Below, piece by piece: positions 1 to 6,127 of a stretch of DNA of 6,127 nt. Under the pieces are notes generated by a model. It was not told the DNA's origin. It was given only the letters and a program-made list of their open reading frames with translations, and ran no database searches. How positions within the stretch are numbered: position 1 is the first letter of the stretch; every line of letters starts with the position of its first letter. Origin of the DNA: Verrucomicrobiales bacterium (GTDB lineage: Bacteria > Verrucomicrobiota > Verrucomicrobiia > Limisphaerales > F1-80-MAGS106); assembly GCA_947487925.1 (NCBI GenBank), contig CANLCA010000196.1, forward strand, positions 1 through 6,127. The letters run 5' to 3'. Position numbers and translations under genes: made by a program.

Positions 1-1409
1 ACGGCTGTCACACCCTGTTCCTTGTAGGAATCGGTGCTCGACTTCTTGACGCCCCCAAAGGGCGCTTGCAGAGCTAGTCCTGTTGAAATTTGGTTGATCT
101 TCACCACGCCAGCCTCAATCCGCTCCGAGTAGAGCATGGCTTTTCGTATGTCTCGAGTCACTACCGACGCCGAAAGCCCGACATCGACGCCGTTGGCAAC
201 CGAGATGGCTTCATCGAAGTTTTCAACCGCCATCACCGCCACCACAGGACCAAACACTTCTTCGGTTGCCAGACGCATTCCGGGCGTCACGTTTCCTATC
301 ACTGTCGGTTCCATGAAAAACCCGTAAGCCAAATCGCCTTCTGTCAAACGATGCCCCCCGCACAACAACGATGCTCCTTCTCCGATGGCCGCCTCCACAT
401 GGGAGAGATTTCCATCCAATTCCTGCTGGCTCACCGCAGGTCCCATTTCGCTGCCGGCAGTCAGCCCATTGCCCACCTTCAACGCCCGTGCCTTCGCCAC
501 CAGTTTTTCCGTGAACGCTTCCAAAACCGGACGTTCCACGATCACCCGGCTTGTCGCCGTGCAGGCTTGTCCTGTCAGGCCAAACCCCGCCCGGATCACT
601 AGCGTCGCTGCCAGATCCAAGTCCGCGTCCGCAAGCACCAGGGTGGGGTTTTTCCCGCCCATTTCCATCTGCGCCCGAGCCATGCGCTGAGCCAACCGCT
701 GATAAATCTGGTGCCCTGCCAGGTGGGAACCTGTGAAGGACACGCCGGCCACCCGCTGGTTCGAAGCCAGTTCCCCTCCCACTTCCCTCCCGTCTCCCAC
801 CACGACGTTCAGCACCCCTTTTGGCAGGCCGGACTCCTGCAAAATCCTCCCCAGTTCCAAAGCCATCGCGGGGGCTGGCGACGCCGGTTTCAACACGATG
901 GCATTGCCGCAAAGCAGGGCGGGCGCTAATTTCCAAGCCGGTATGGCGATCGGGAAATTCCAGGGCGTGATCAAGCCGAATACGCCCAGAGGATTCCGGG
1001 TCGTGAAGAGAAGGTTGTTGGGAAGATCATGGGGGATTGTCTGGCCTCCCAGGGTGTAACTGAGCCCTCCGAAAAATCGAAATATGTCAGCTGCTCGTTG
1101 CACCTCCCCGGTGCTCTCCGCGAGGGTCTTGCCCTCCTCGCGTGTCAGCAGCCTCGCCAGATCCCCTTTCCGCGACTCGATCAATTGCGAGGCTTTGCTC
1201 AAAATCCTGCCGCGGGACACGGACGTCGTGGCCGCCCAACCGGGGAAAGCGTCCGCGGCAGCGTTTATCGCCAGACGAGCTTCTTCGGCGCCGCCCCGGG
1301 CATACTCCGCTACTTCATCCCGGGTGTCGGCCGGGTTTAGCGTCCGAAACGTCCCTCCATTCCGAGCCGATACCCATTCGCCGCCGATTAAGTTCTGATA
1401 ACGTTCCAT
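1..1409 (-). CDS. NAD(P)-dependent aldehyde dehydrogenase, 2,5-dioxovalerate (alpha-ketoglutarate semialdehyde) dehydrogenase type, 3'-truncated by window edge
   Basis: My translation of the minus strand from the ATG at 1409-1407 is open to the left edge: 469 complete codons. The family is usually about 480-490 residues, so only the last 15-20 are missing. All hallmarks of the ALDH superfamily are present: the PWNFP motif at 149-153 with catalytic-site Asn151, Lys174 in KPAS, the cofactor-loop FTGS at 225-228 with Gly232, the general base Glu249 in EMGGKNP, the nucleophile Cys283 in GQACTATSR, and Glu384/Phe386 in EEVFGP. The C-terminal signature QAPFGGVKKSS (448-458) followed by KEQG resembles Bacillus YcbD-like enzymes, which oxidise 2,5-dioxopentanoate to 2-oxoglutarate at the end of sugar-acid and hydroxyproline catabolism. 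That substrate is inferred from resemblance; no sugar-acid gene is visible to support it. The start is firm: upstream in frame there is no ATG, GTG or TTG before a stop at 1475-1473. Only a weak GATGAG lies in front of it. It is probably a soluble cytoplasmic homo-oligomer. The family is certain; the exact substrate is moderately likely. Confidence 0.93.
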   Translation of the reverse strand, partial: MERYQNLIGGEWVSARNGGTFRTLNPADTRDEVAEYARGGAEEARLAINAAADAFPGWAATTSVSRGRILSKASQLIESRKGDLARLLTREEGKTLAESTGEVQRAADIFRFFGGLSYTLGGQTIPHDLPNNLLFTTRNPLGVFGLITPWNFPIAIPAWKLAPALLCGNAIVLKPASPAPAMALELGRILQESGLPKGVLNVVVGDGREVGGELASNQRVAGVSFTGSHLAGHQIYQRLAQRMARAQMEMGGKNPTLVLADADLDLAATLVIRAGFGLTGQACTATSRVIVERPVLEAFTEKLVAKARALKVGNGLTAGSEMGPAVSQQELDGNLSHVEAAIGEGASLLCGGHRLTEGDLAYGFFMEPTVIGNVTPGMRLATEEVFGPVVAVMAVENFDEAISVANGVDVGLSASVVTRDIRKAMLYSERIEAGVVKINQISTGLALQAPFGGVKKSSTDSYKEQGVTA

Positions 1410-1503
1410 AAAATGCTCATCCCAGGCACACCCGCTCTTCTTCGAGGAGCCAGCCCTGCCTGAGCCCTCGTATCAAACCCGCTTCGATGAAAGGCGTCAC
1501 CTT

Positions 1504-1557
1504 AAAAACTGAGTCGCTTCACCAAGCCACTGAGGACAGCGGCATCATTGTCCAGTG
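1504..1557 (-). terminator. Possible rho-independent terminator downstream of yedI
   Basis: Just after the yedI stop, the minus strand can fold a 9-bp stem with a 2-nt bulge (1549-1557 with 1528-1538, loop of 10 nt). A second small hairpin follows (1524-1530 with 1513-1519, seven positions with one mismatch, GGTG loop), and then TTTTT at 1508-1504. The T-run is separated from the second stem by four bases, so this is not a textbook terminator. It is a plausible transcription end for yedI before the dehydrogenase gene, but equally could be chance folding in a 159-bp gap. Confidence 0.3.
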
Positions 1558-1568
1558 CGCCAGCCCAT

Positions 1569-2507
1569 TCAATGATCGGAGCGTCGAGCTGGGAGCAGGC
1601 GCCTGACCAGCATCTCCGCGGCGAGGACTACCGTCCCGGCTAGCACACCGGAGACCCCGTCGCCTAGCATCGAAATCAACCCGCCTAGAACTTGCCCAAA
1701 ACCTGCAGCGAAGGACTCGATCGCATGATGCAATGCCGGCACCCCATGCAGCAGGATGCTGCCGCCAACCAGAAACATTGCCGCGGTGCCCGCTACCGAC
1801 AGGAACTTCATCAGCCAGGGAGCTAACGCCAAAATTCCTGCTCCCAGTTTGCGACGTGTCCTCGCCCACAGGGCATCTCCAGGGGACCGGGCCAACGCGA
1901 GACCCGCGTCATCCAGCTTGACGATGCCCGCAACCAGTCCGTAGACGCCGACTGTCATCAGGACGGCGATCCCGAGCAGCACGCCTACCCTCGTCATAAA
2001 CGGCGCGTGTGCGACCGTTCCCAGTGCAATCACAACGATTTCGGCAGATAAAATGAAATCGGTGCGCACCGCTCCTTTGATCTTGTTACGCTCGAAAGCC
2101 ACAAGATCGACATGGGCATCAGCCAAGGCTGCCGCCAGCTCGGCGTGGTGGGCATTGTCCTCGTCTCGGCTGTGCAGGAAGCGATGGGCCAGCTTTTCAA
2201 CGCCTTCATAGCAAAGGAACGCCCCGCCCACCATCAGAAGCGGCGTCACGAGCCAGGGCGCCAGGGCGCTGATCGCCAGAGCCGAGGGCACCAGGATGGC
2301 CTTGTTCAGTGCCGACCCCTTCGCTACCGCCCACACCACGGGCAGTTCGCGATCGGTGTGGACCCCGGACACCTGCTGAGCGTTCAGCGCCAGGTCATCT
2401 CCGAGAACCCCGGCGGTCTTTTTCGCCGCGATCTTCGTCAGGATCGCCACGTCGTCGAGCAAGGTCGCGATATCATCAATCAGAGCGAACAGATTGCTGG
2501 TGGCCAT
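1569..2507 (-). CDS. yedI: DUF808 family inner-membrane protein (YedI-like)
   Basis: The 312-residue product matches what I remember of E. coli YedI across its whole length, which is close to the family size of about 300. The N-terminal block is highly conserved: LLDDVA near 16-21, AAKKTAGVLGDDLALNAQQV at 27-46 and RELPVVWAVAKGS at 53-65. Further family blocks are LLMVGGAFLCYEGVEK (90-105), FERNKIKGAVRTDFILSAEI (138-157), VGVYGLVAGIVKLDD (186-200) and LAPWLMKFLSVAGTAAMFLVGG (228-249). Hydrophobic stretches at about 70-100, 151-168, 174-197, 223-256 and 272-300 indicate a polytopic membrane protein. A His/Glu/Asp-rich hydrophilic loop lies at 111-140. The biochemical function of the family is not established, and I do not assign one. 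The ATG at 2507 gives the conserved N-terminus directly; no Shine-Dalgarno precedes it. A palindromic element ends 20 nt upstream of this start, so its own promoter or leader control is possible. The gene follows pheT in the same direction but 234 bp away, so operon membership is uncertain. Confidence 0.93.
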   Translation of the reverse strand: MATSNLFALIDDIATLLDDVAILTKIAAKKTAGVLGDDLALNAQQVSGVHTDRELPVVWAVAKGSALNKAILVPSALAISALAPWLVTPLLMVGGAFLCYEGVEKLAHRFLHSRDEDNAHHAELAAALADAHVDLVAFERNKIKGAVRTDFILSAEIVVIALGTVAHAPFMTRVGVLLGIAVLMTVGVYGLVAGIVKLDDAGLALARSPGDALWARTRRKLGAGILALAPWLMKFLSVAGTAAMFLVGGSILLHGVPALHHAIESFAAGFGQVLGGLISMLGDGVSGVLAGTVVLAAEMLVRRLLPARRSDH

Positions 2508-2520
2508 GGTTTCTAATTCG

Positions 2521-2527
2521 GTTGAAT
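2521..2527. repeat. 7-bp direct repeat GTTGAAT, yedI-side copy
   Basis: This copy touches the yedI-side end of the palindrome and is identical to 2594-2600. It could be one half of a target-site duplication made when the element inserted; the two copies are in direct, not inverted, orientation. It lies 13 nt upstream of the yedI ATG. Confidence 0.55.
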
Positions 2528-2593
2528 CTTAAAACGGCGGTTGAACATCGCGAAGATTTGCACAGATTCGCCATGGGCAACTCCCGTTTTAAG
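2528..2593. repeat. 66-bp interrupted palindrome, MITE-like or hairpin element
   Basis: Two 27-nt arms (2528-2554 and 2567-2593) are reverse complements at 22 of 27 positions, around a 12-nt loop. The outermost 10 bp, CTTAAAACGG / CCGTTTTAAG, are perfect. After two non-matching positions (one a G-T wobble) GTTG/CAAC pairs. Two more mismatches lead to an inner stem CAT-C-GCGAA / TTCGC-C-ATG with one mismatch. Each end abuts a perfect 7-bp direct repeat GTTGAAT. The layout is that of a very small non-autonomous insertion with terminal inverted repeats and target-site duplication. Alternatively, AAAACGG...CCGTTTT is a weak bidirectional-terminator shape, or the hairpin lies in the yedI leader. 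I see no second copy in the window. The structure is seen directly; its nature is inference. Confidence 0.6.
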
Positions 2594-2600
2594 GTTGAAT
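2594..2600. repeat. 7-bp direct repeat GTTGAAT, pheT-side copy
   Basis: Identical to 2521-2527 and directly adjoining the pheT-side end of the palindrome. The remaining gap to the pheT stop (2601-2741) shows no gene, no tRNA-like fold and no convincing sigma70 promoter for yedI that I can defend. Confidence 0.55.
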
Positions 2601-2741
2601 TATGCTTTTCAAGGAGCCGCGCAGAGATAGGTCGTTATGAGACCCGCTGCCTCTATTCAATCGCAAGGAGATTCGTTGGTAAAATCGGACACGCCGAAAC
2701 AGTGGTTGATCGAAGCGTCATACTTCAAAGCCAAGTCCGGG

Positions 2742-5207
2742 TCACCGAACGGTCGCCGCCAGTTGCCGCGTGAGATGCGCCACCAATTTTTCATGTGCGG
2801 CGTTGACCTCGACATCGGTCAATGTCTTTTCTGGATGCCTGTAGGTGAACGCATAGGCGACGCTTTTGGTACCTTCAACCAAACCCTTGCCTCGAAAAAC
2901 GTCGAACAACTCGACCCCATCCAGATTGGCTGCTTTGGCCTGCTTCACCGCCTGCAGGACGGCCTCGTGCGAGACGGTCTCAGCAACGCTCATCGCTAAA
3001 TCCCTGCGCACGCTCGGGAACTGTGGCAGAGCCTTGAAGTTCTTGGCACCGTTGCGCCGCGCCAGCAACACGTCGACATTGAGCTCCGCCATAAAAACAG
3101 GGTCGCGCAATCCATATTGCCTTGCCAGCATCGGATGCACCAGCCCCATCTCCCCCAAGACAACTTTTCCACCCAGTGCGATGACCGCCGATTCATGGAA
3201 CAACGAGGTTGACTCCGCACGCCGAGAGTAAGCGACGCCTTTCAACCCAAACGCCTCGAGAAAATCCTCCAAAATTCCCTTGAGATCAAACGCGGTACAA
3301 CGGGCTTCACGCTCTGTCCCACTCCAGAAGGACGGCGCGCGTCCGCCTGTCAAGGCAAGGGCCACCCGTCTCTCCTCCTTGGCCCGACCATCGGCGAGCG
3401 GAAAGACTCGTCCTATTTCAAAAAGCCCCACATCCGCGCACTTGCGGCTGATGTTGTGACGTAAGGAATCGAGCAGGCCCGGCAGCAAACTTGGCCGCAA
3501 CACATTCATCTCCGCGCTCAGTGGGTTGGACAGGCGTGTGACGTTCTCCGCTTTGACAAGCAACCGGGCTGTTTCATCCCCTATCAGGGTCTGCCCTTGT
3601 GCCTCGCTCAAACCCGTCGCGCTCAGCAACTGTCGCGCTTCCATTAATTCATCGTAGACCCGGTCGAACGCGTGTGATCCCACGCATCCTCGGGGGGGTG
3701 TTGAGGGGATCTTGTCCACGCCAAAAAGTCTGGCGATCTCCTCAATCAAATCGATCTCCCGTTTGATGTCCACTCGAAAGCTGGGGATACGGAACACGGT
3801 CTGCCCCACCGGCCCTTCCGTCTCAGGTGGGATGACCTCAAACCCCAGGCTCACCAGAATCGCTACCTGCTGGGCATACGGGATCTCCACTCCCAAAAAG
3901 TGCCCCACCTTTTCGTGGCGCAATAGGATCGCTGGCGCCATCTCAGTCAATGGATAAGCGTCCACAACACCCGGAGCTTGGGTTCCCCCCGCCGTTTCCA
4001 GGATCAATTTCACCGCGCGCTGGCTGGCCCAGTCGCAGATCTCAACATCGGACCCTCGCTCAAACCGATAGCTCGCGTCTGTCCGCAACCCGAGGGTCTT
4101 GCTGGTCTTTCGAATGGACGTCGGCTTGAAGCAGGCGCTCTCCACGAGGACGTCGACTGTCTGTGCGTGGATCTCCGTGTTTTTGCCGCCCATGACGCCC
4201 GCCAGCGCAATCGCTTTTTGCTCGTCGGCTATCAGGAGCATTTCGGACTCCAATTTCCGCTGCTGCCCGTCAAGCGTCACAAACATCTCACCTTGGGCCG
4301 CCGCCCGCACTACGATCGTCGGCACTCCCGAACTCCCTTTGGCCACAAGATGTGAATCGAACGCGTGCAACGGTTGACCTGTCTCCAACATGACATAGTT
4401 GGTCACATCCACCACATTGTTGATGCTGCGCAAACCCACTTTTTCAAGAGTTGACCGGAGCCAATCGGGACTCGGCCCGACTTTGACGCCGCAAATCACC
4501 CGCGCGGTATAGCGAAGACAGAGGTCCGGGGCTTCGATGCGAACATTCACAAGCTCTGAAACCGGGGCGGGCAGGCTCGAGGACGCCGACGGTTCCTCGA
4601 CTAGGCTAGAATGGACGGACGGCTCCCTCAACCGATTGCCCGTGATGGCGGCCACTTCGCGCGCGATCCCGAGCAGGCTGTTCAGATCCGGTCGGTTGGG
4701 GGTGATTTCCAAGTCATAGATCACGTCGCTGCCCTGACGACCGAGGTGCTCGGCAAGCGACCGGCCAACCGTCGCGCCCGTTTCCAGGATCAACAATCCA
4801 TCCTCTTTCGGAGGCAACCCCAATTCCTCAGCCGAGCACATCATGCCATGGGATTCGACTCCTCGGATCTTTCCAACCTTGATCGTGAACGCGGCTTCCC
4901 CTTGCTTGGGCGGCAGCGACGCACCGGGAACTATCAACGGAACCTTGTCACCCGCCTGGAAATTCTGGGCCCCGCAGACTATTTGCCTCTCTCCTTGTCC
5001 GTCATAAACGCGGCAAACCGAGAGCTTGTCGGCATTGGGATGTTTCTCCCGGCTGATCACCTGAGCCACCACCACCCCTTCAAATTCGCCCGACCGTCGC
5101 TCGATTCTTTCCACCTCAAGACCCAGCATCGTCAACCGTTCGGCCAATTCCTCCGGTGTCCAGGGGAATTCCACATATTGCTTCAACCACTGATAAGTGA
5201 TCTTCAT
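2742..5207 (-). CDS. pheT: Phenylalanyl-tRNA synthetase beta subunit
   Basis: The complete 821-residue product is the long bacterial PheT, in the upper part of the usual range of about 780-830. With PheS it forms the cytoplasmic alpha2-beta2 enzyme that charges tRNA-Phe. Domain order is standard: a short N-terminal part beginning MKITYQWLKQYV; the EMAP/OB-fold tRNA-binding domain at about 40-152 (HPNADKLSVCRV, IVCGAQNF, RGVESHGMMCSAEELG); the B3/B4 editing region at about 222-400, which clears mischarged Tyr-tRNA-Phe (INNVVDVTNYVMLETGQPLHAFD parts at 262-284, ALAGVMGG 334-341, VESACF 355-360); and B5 at about 420-500 with acidic residues Asp480, Asp486, Glu489 and Glu490, which fit the family's Mg site. 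The catalytic-like, inactive core follows at about 510-715, then the C-terminal ferredoxin-fold anticodon-binding domain at about 727-820 (PQFPSVRRDLA). A Ser/Pro/Glu-rich stretch at about 195-217 separates the tRNA-binding and B3/B4 domains. The ATG at 5207 gives the canonical N-terminus, lacks a clear Shine-Dalgarno, and lies 40 bp after the pheS stop, so translation from a shared pheST mRNA is expected. Confidence 0.98.
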   Translation of the reverse strand: MKITYQWLKQYVEFPWTPEELAERLTMLGLEVERIERRSGEFEGVVVAQVISREKHPNADKLSVCRVYDGQGERQIVCGAQNFQAGDKVPLIVPGASLPPKQGEAAFTIKVGKIRGVESHGMMCSAEELGLPPKEDGLLILETGATVGRSLAEHLGRQGSDVIYDLEITPNRPDLNSLLGIAREVAAITGNRLREPSVHSSLVEEPSASSSLPAPVSELVNVRIEAPDLCLRYTARVICGVKVGPSPDWLRSTLEKVGLRSINNVVDVTNYVMLETGQPLHAFDSHLVAKGSSGVPTIVVRAAAQGEMFVTLDGQQRKLESEMLLIADEQKAIALAGVMGGKNTEIHAQTVDVLVESACFKPTSIRKTSKTLGLRTDASYRFERGSDVEICDWASQRAVKLILETAGGTQAPGVVDAYPLTEMAPAILLRHEKVGHFLGVEIPYAQQVAILVSLGFEVIPPETEGPVGQTVFRIPSFRVDIKREIDLIEEIARLFGVDKIPSTPPRGCVGSHAFDRVYDELMEARQLLSATGLSEAQGQTLIGDETARLLVKAENVTRLSNPLSAEMNVLRPSLLPGLLDSLRHNISRKCADVGLFEIGRVFPLADGRAKEERRVALALTGGRAPSFWSGTEREARCTAFDLKGILEDFLEAFGLKGVAYSRRAESTSLFHESAVIALGGKVVLGEMGLVHPMLARQYGLRDPVFMAELNVDVLLARRNGAKNFKALPQFPSVRRDLAMSVAETVSHEAVLQAVKQAKAANLDGVELFDVFRGKGLVEGTKSVAYAFTYRHPEKTLTDVEVNAAHEKLVAHLTRQLAATVR

Positions 5208-5247
5208 GGGTCTGAAATCCGATCAAATCATCGACGTTTCATCCGGA

Positions 5248-6127
5248 CTAGAACTGCCTCAAAAACCGGATGTCATTTTCGTAAAACATGCGGATGTCAG
5301 GAATCCCGTAGCGGATCATGGCAATGCGCTCGATGCCGAAGCCGAACGCCCATCCGCTCCACACTTCAGGATCGTAGCCAACGGTCTCAAAGACTTTTGG
5401 GTGCACCATGCCGCAACCCGCAATCTCGAGCCATTCCTTGCCCATTTTCCTTGTGAGCGAGCTGCTGAAATCAATTTCAAAGCTGGGCTCGGTGTAGGAG
5501 AAGTAATGCGGCCTAAAACGAAGCCGCACCTCATCTCCCAGGAGTTCCTTGAACACGAACTCCACCGTCCCCTTCAAATCCCCCACTGTCACAGCCTTGT
5601 CGACATACAACCCTTCAATCTGATGGAAGGTCGGATTATGGGTAGCGTCGGCGTTGTCTCGCCGGTAGACCCGGCCGGGCACCACAATCCGCACAGGTGG
5701 CGCCTGGTTCGCCATCACACGGATCTGCACGGAGGACGTATGAGTGCGCAGCAATGGAGACTGACCCACGCTTGATTCCAGAAAAAAAGTGTCCTGTGAG
5801 TCCCTCGCAGGGTGATCAGCCGGAGTATTGAGTGCGTCGAAACAGTGGTATTCGTCCTCAATTTCAGGGCCGTCCGCAACGGCGAAACCCAGTTTCCGAA
5901 AACAGCGCACAATGTCGTGCGTCACCTGGGTCAAAGGATGCAGCCTGCCAGGGAACCGCCGCCTTCCTGGCAGCGAGAAATCGATGGGCTCCTTTGGCAT
6001 CAGTGCTTGCAGCTCCAACTCGGAACGGCGTGCCGCTAAAGCGCTCTCAATTTCGACTTTGGCCGCGTTAATGGCCTTGCCCGCTAAGGGGCGATCCTCC
6101 TTGGGCAGGGTCCCCAGCTGCTTCATC
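5248..6127 (-). CDS. pheS: Phenylalanyl-tRNA synthetase alpha subunit, 5' end outside the window
   Basis: This is the catalytic chain of phenylalanyl-tRNA synthetase, which activates phenylalanine with ATP and transfers it to tRNA-Phe. The 292 visible residues include every class II motif. Motif 1 lies around HPLTQ to GPEIEDEYHCFDALN (63-100). Motif 2 is GRVYRRD (151-157) followed by THNPTFHQIEGL (162-173). Motif 3 is GWAFGFGIERIAM (258-270), in which Ala260 aligns with the substrate-pocket Ala294 of E. coli. The segment RTHTSSVQIR (127-136) and the C-terminal ENDIRFLRQF (283-292) are also typical. The Met at 6126-6124 is almost certainly internal: LPKEDRP (7-13) aligns with about residues 48-54 of E. 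coli PheS, so roughly 41 residues, most of the N-terminal coiled-coil that binds tRNA, lie beyond the right edge. The stop is TAG at 5250-5248, followed after 40 bp by pheT. Any attenuator or promoter for the operon would lie outside the window. Confidence 0.98.
   Translation of the reverse strand, partial: MKQLGTLPKEDRPLAGKAINAAKVEIESALAARRSELELQALMPKEPIDFSLPGRRRFPGRLHPLTQVTHDIVRCFRKLGFAVADGPEIEDEYHCFDALNTPADHPARDSQDTFFLESSVGQSPLLRTHTSSVQIRVMANQAPPVRIVVPGRVYRRDNADATHNPTFHQIEGLYVDKAVTVGDLKGTVEFVFKELLGDEVRLRFRPHYFSYTEPSFEIDFSSSLTRKMGKEWLEIAGCGMVHPKVFETVGYDPEVWSGWAFGFGIERIAMIRYGIPDIRMFYENDIRFLRQF

Noticed and set aside
90..602. Plus-strand open frame of 170 codons rich in His, Arg and Cys
   Set aside because: It is antisense to the dehydrogenase and has the composition of a reverse-strand shadow.
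223..936. Minus-strand open frame of 237 codons inside the dehydrogenase region
   Set aside because: It is in a different frame from the dehydrogenase, whose frame is open throughout with all ALDH motifs intact. The product is a Gly/Arg-rich low-complexity string typical of a shadow frame in GC-rich DNA.
1519..1869. Minus-strand open frame of 116 codons overlapping the end of yedI
   Set aside because: It overlaps the conserved yedI C-terminal half in another frame, and its product resembles no family I know.
2600..2605. CATAAT on the minus strand as a -10 box for yedI
   Set aside because: No -35-like hexamer lies at 16-18 bp; TTGAAA sits only about 2 bp upstream, so it does not form a promoter.
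2681..2697. TCGG-loop-CCGA hairpin followed by TTTT on the minus strand, 45 nt after the pheT stop
   Set aside because: The stem is only 4 bp, too short for a credible intrinsic terminator of pheST.
2637..2999. Plus-strand open frame starting in the pheT-yedI gap
   Set aside because: Most of it is antisense to the 3' part of pheT. The gap part has no recognisable protein features and no well-placed ribosome binding site before its ATG.
4611..5456. Plus-strand open frame of 281 codons
   Set aside because: It is antisense to pheT, crosses the pheT-pheS gap and enters pheS. The product shows no recognisable family, and the opposite strand is fully explained by conserved genes.
5248..6126. Short PheS of 292 residues starting at the Met at 6126
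   Set aside because: Alignment by memory to E. coli PheS places this Met near residue 42, so it is an internal Met of a gene cut by the window edge and not a truncated gene.

Overview
This window carries four protein genes, all on the minus strand, packed as in a bacterial chromosome. In transcription order (right to left) they are pheS (5' end outside the window), pheT, a yedI-type DUF808 membrane protein, and an aldehyde dehydrogenase of the 2,5-dioxovalerate (alpha-ketoglutarate semialdehyde) dehydrogenase type whose 3' end lies beyond the left edge. No RNA gene, CRISPR array, transposase, phage gene or defence gene is visible. Every other long open frame is a shadow of these four genes.

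Region by region: 5248-6127 holds most of the phenylalanyl-tRNA synthetase alpha chain. A 40-bp gap leads to 2742-5207, the complete beta chain, and together they form the usual pheST pair making the alpha2-beta2 enzyme. A 234-bp gap (2508-2741) follows, the only non-coding stretch with striking structure: a 66-bp interrupted palindrome (2528-2593) bracketed by perfect 7-bp direct repeats, just upstream of the yedI start. yedI occupies 1569-2507. A 159-bp gap (1410-1568) contains two weak hairpins and a short T-run on the minus strand, possibly the yedI terminator. The dehydrogenase fills 1-1409.

Organism: the DNA is moderately GC-rich and clearly bacterial. None of the three visible start codons has a convincing Shine-Dalgarno sequence. 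The protein flavour plus SD-poor starts would fit the Verrucomicrobiota or another PVC lineage, but this is a low-confidence impression, not a demonstrated assignment.

Functionally the window is mostly housekeeping: tRNA charging (pheST), an uncharacterised conserved inner-membrane protein, and a catabolic NAD(P)-dependent dehydrogenase. I see no evidence for a new multi-gene system. The item most worth a second look is the palindromic element between pheT and yedI, which has the layout of a tiny non-autonomous insertion (MITE-like) and could alternatively act as a terminator or a leader hairpin.
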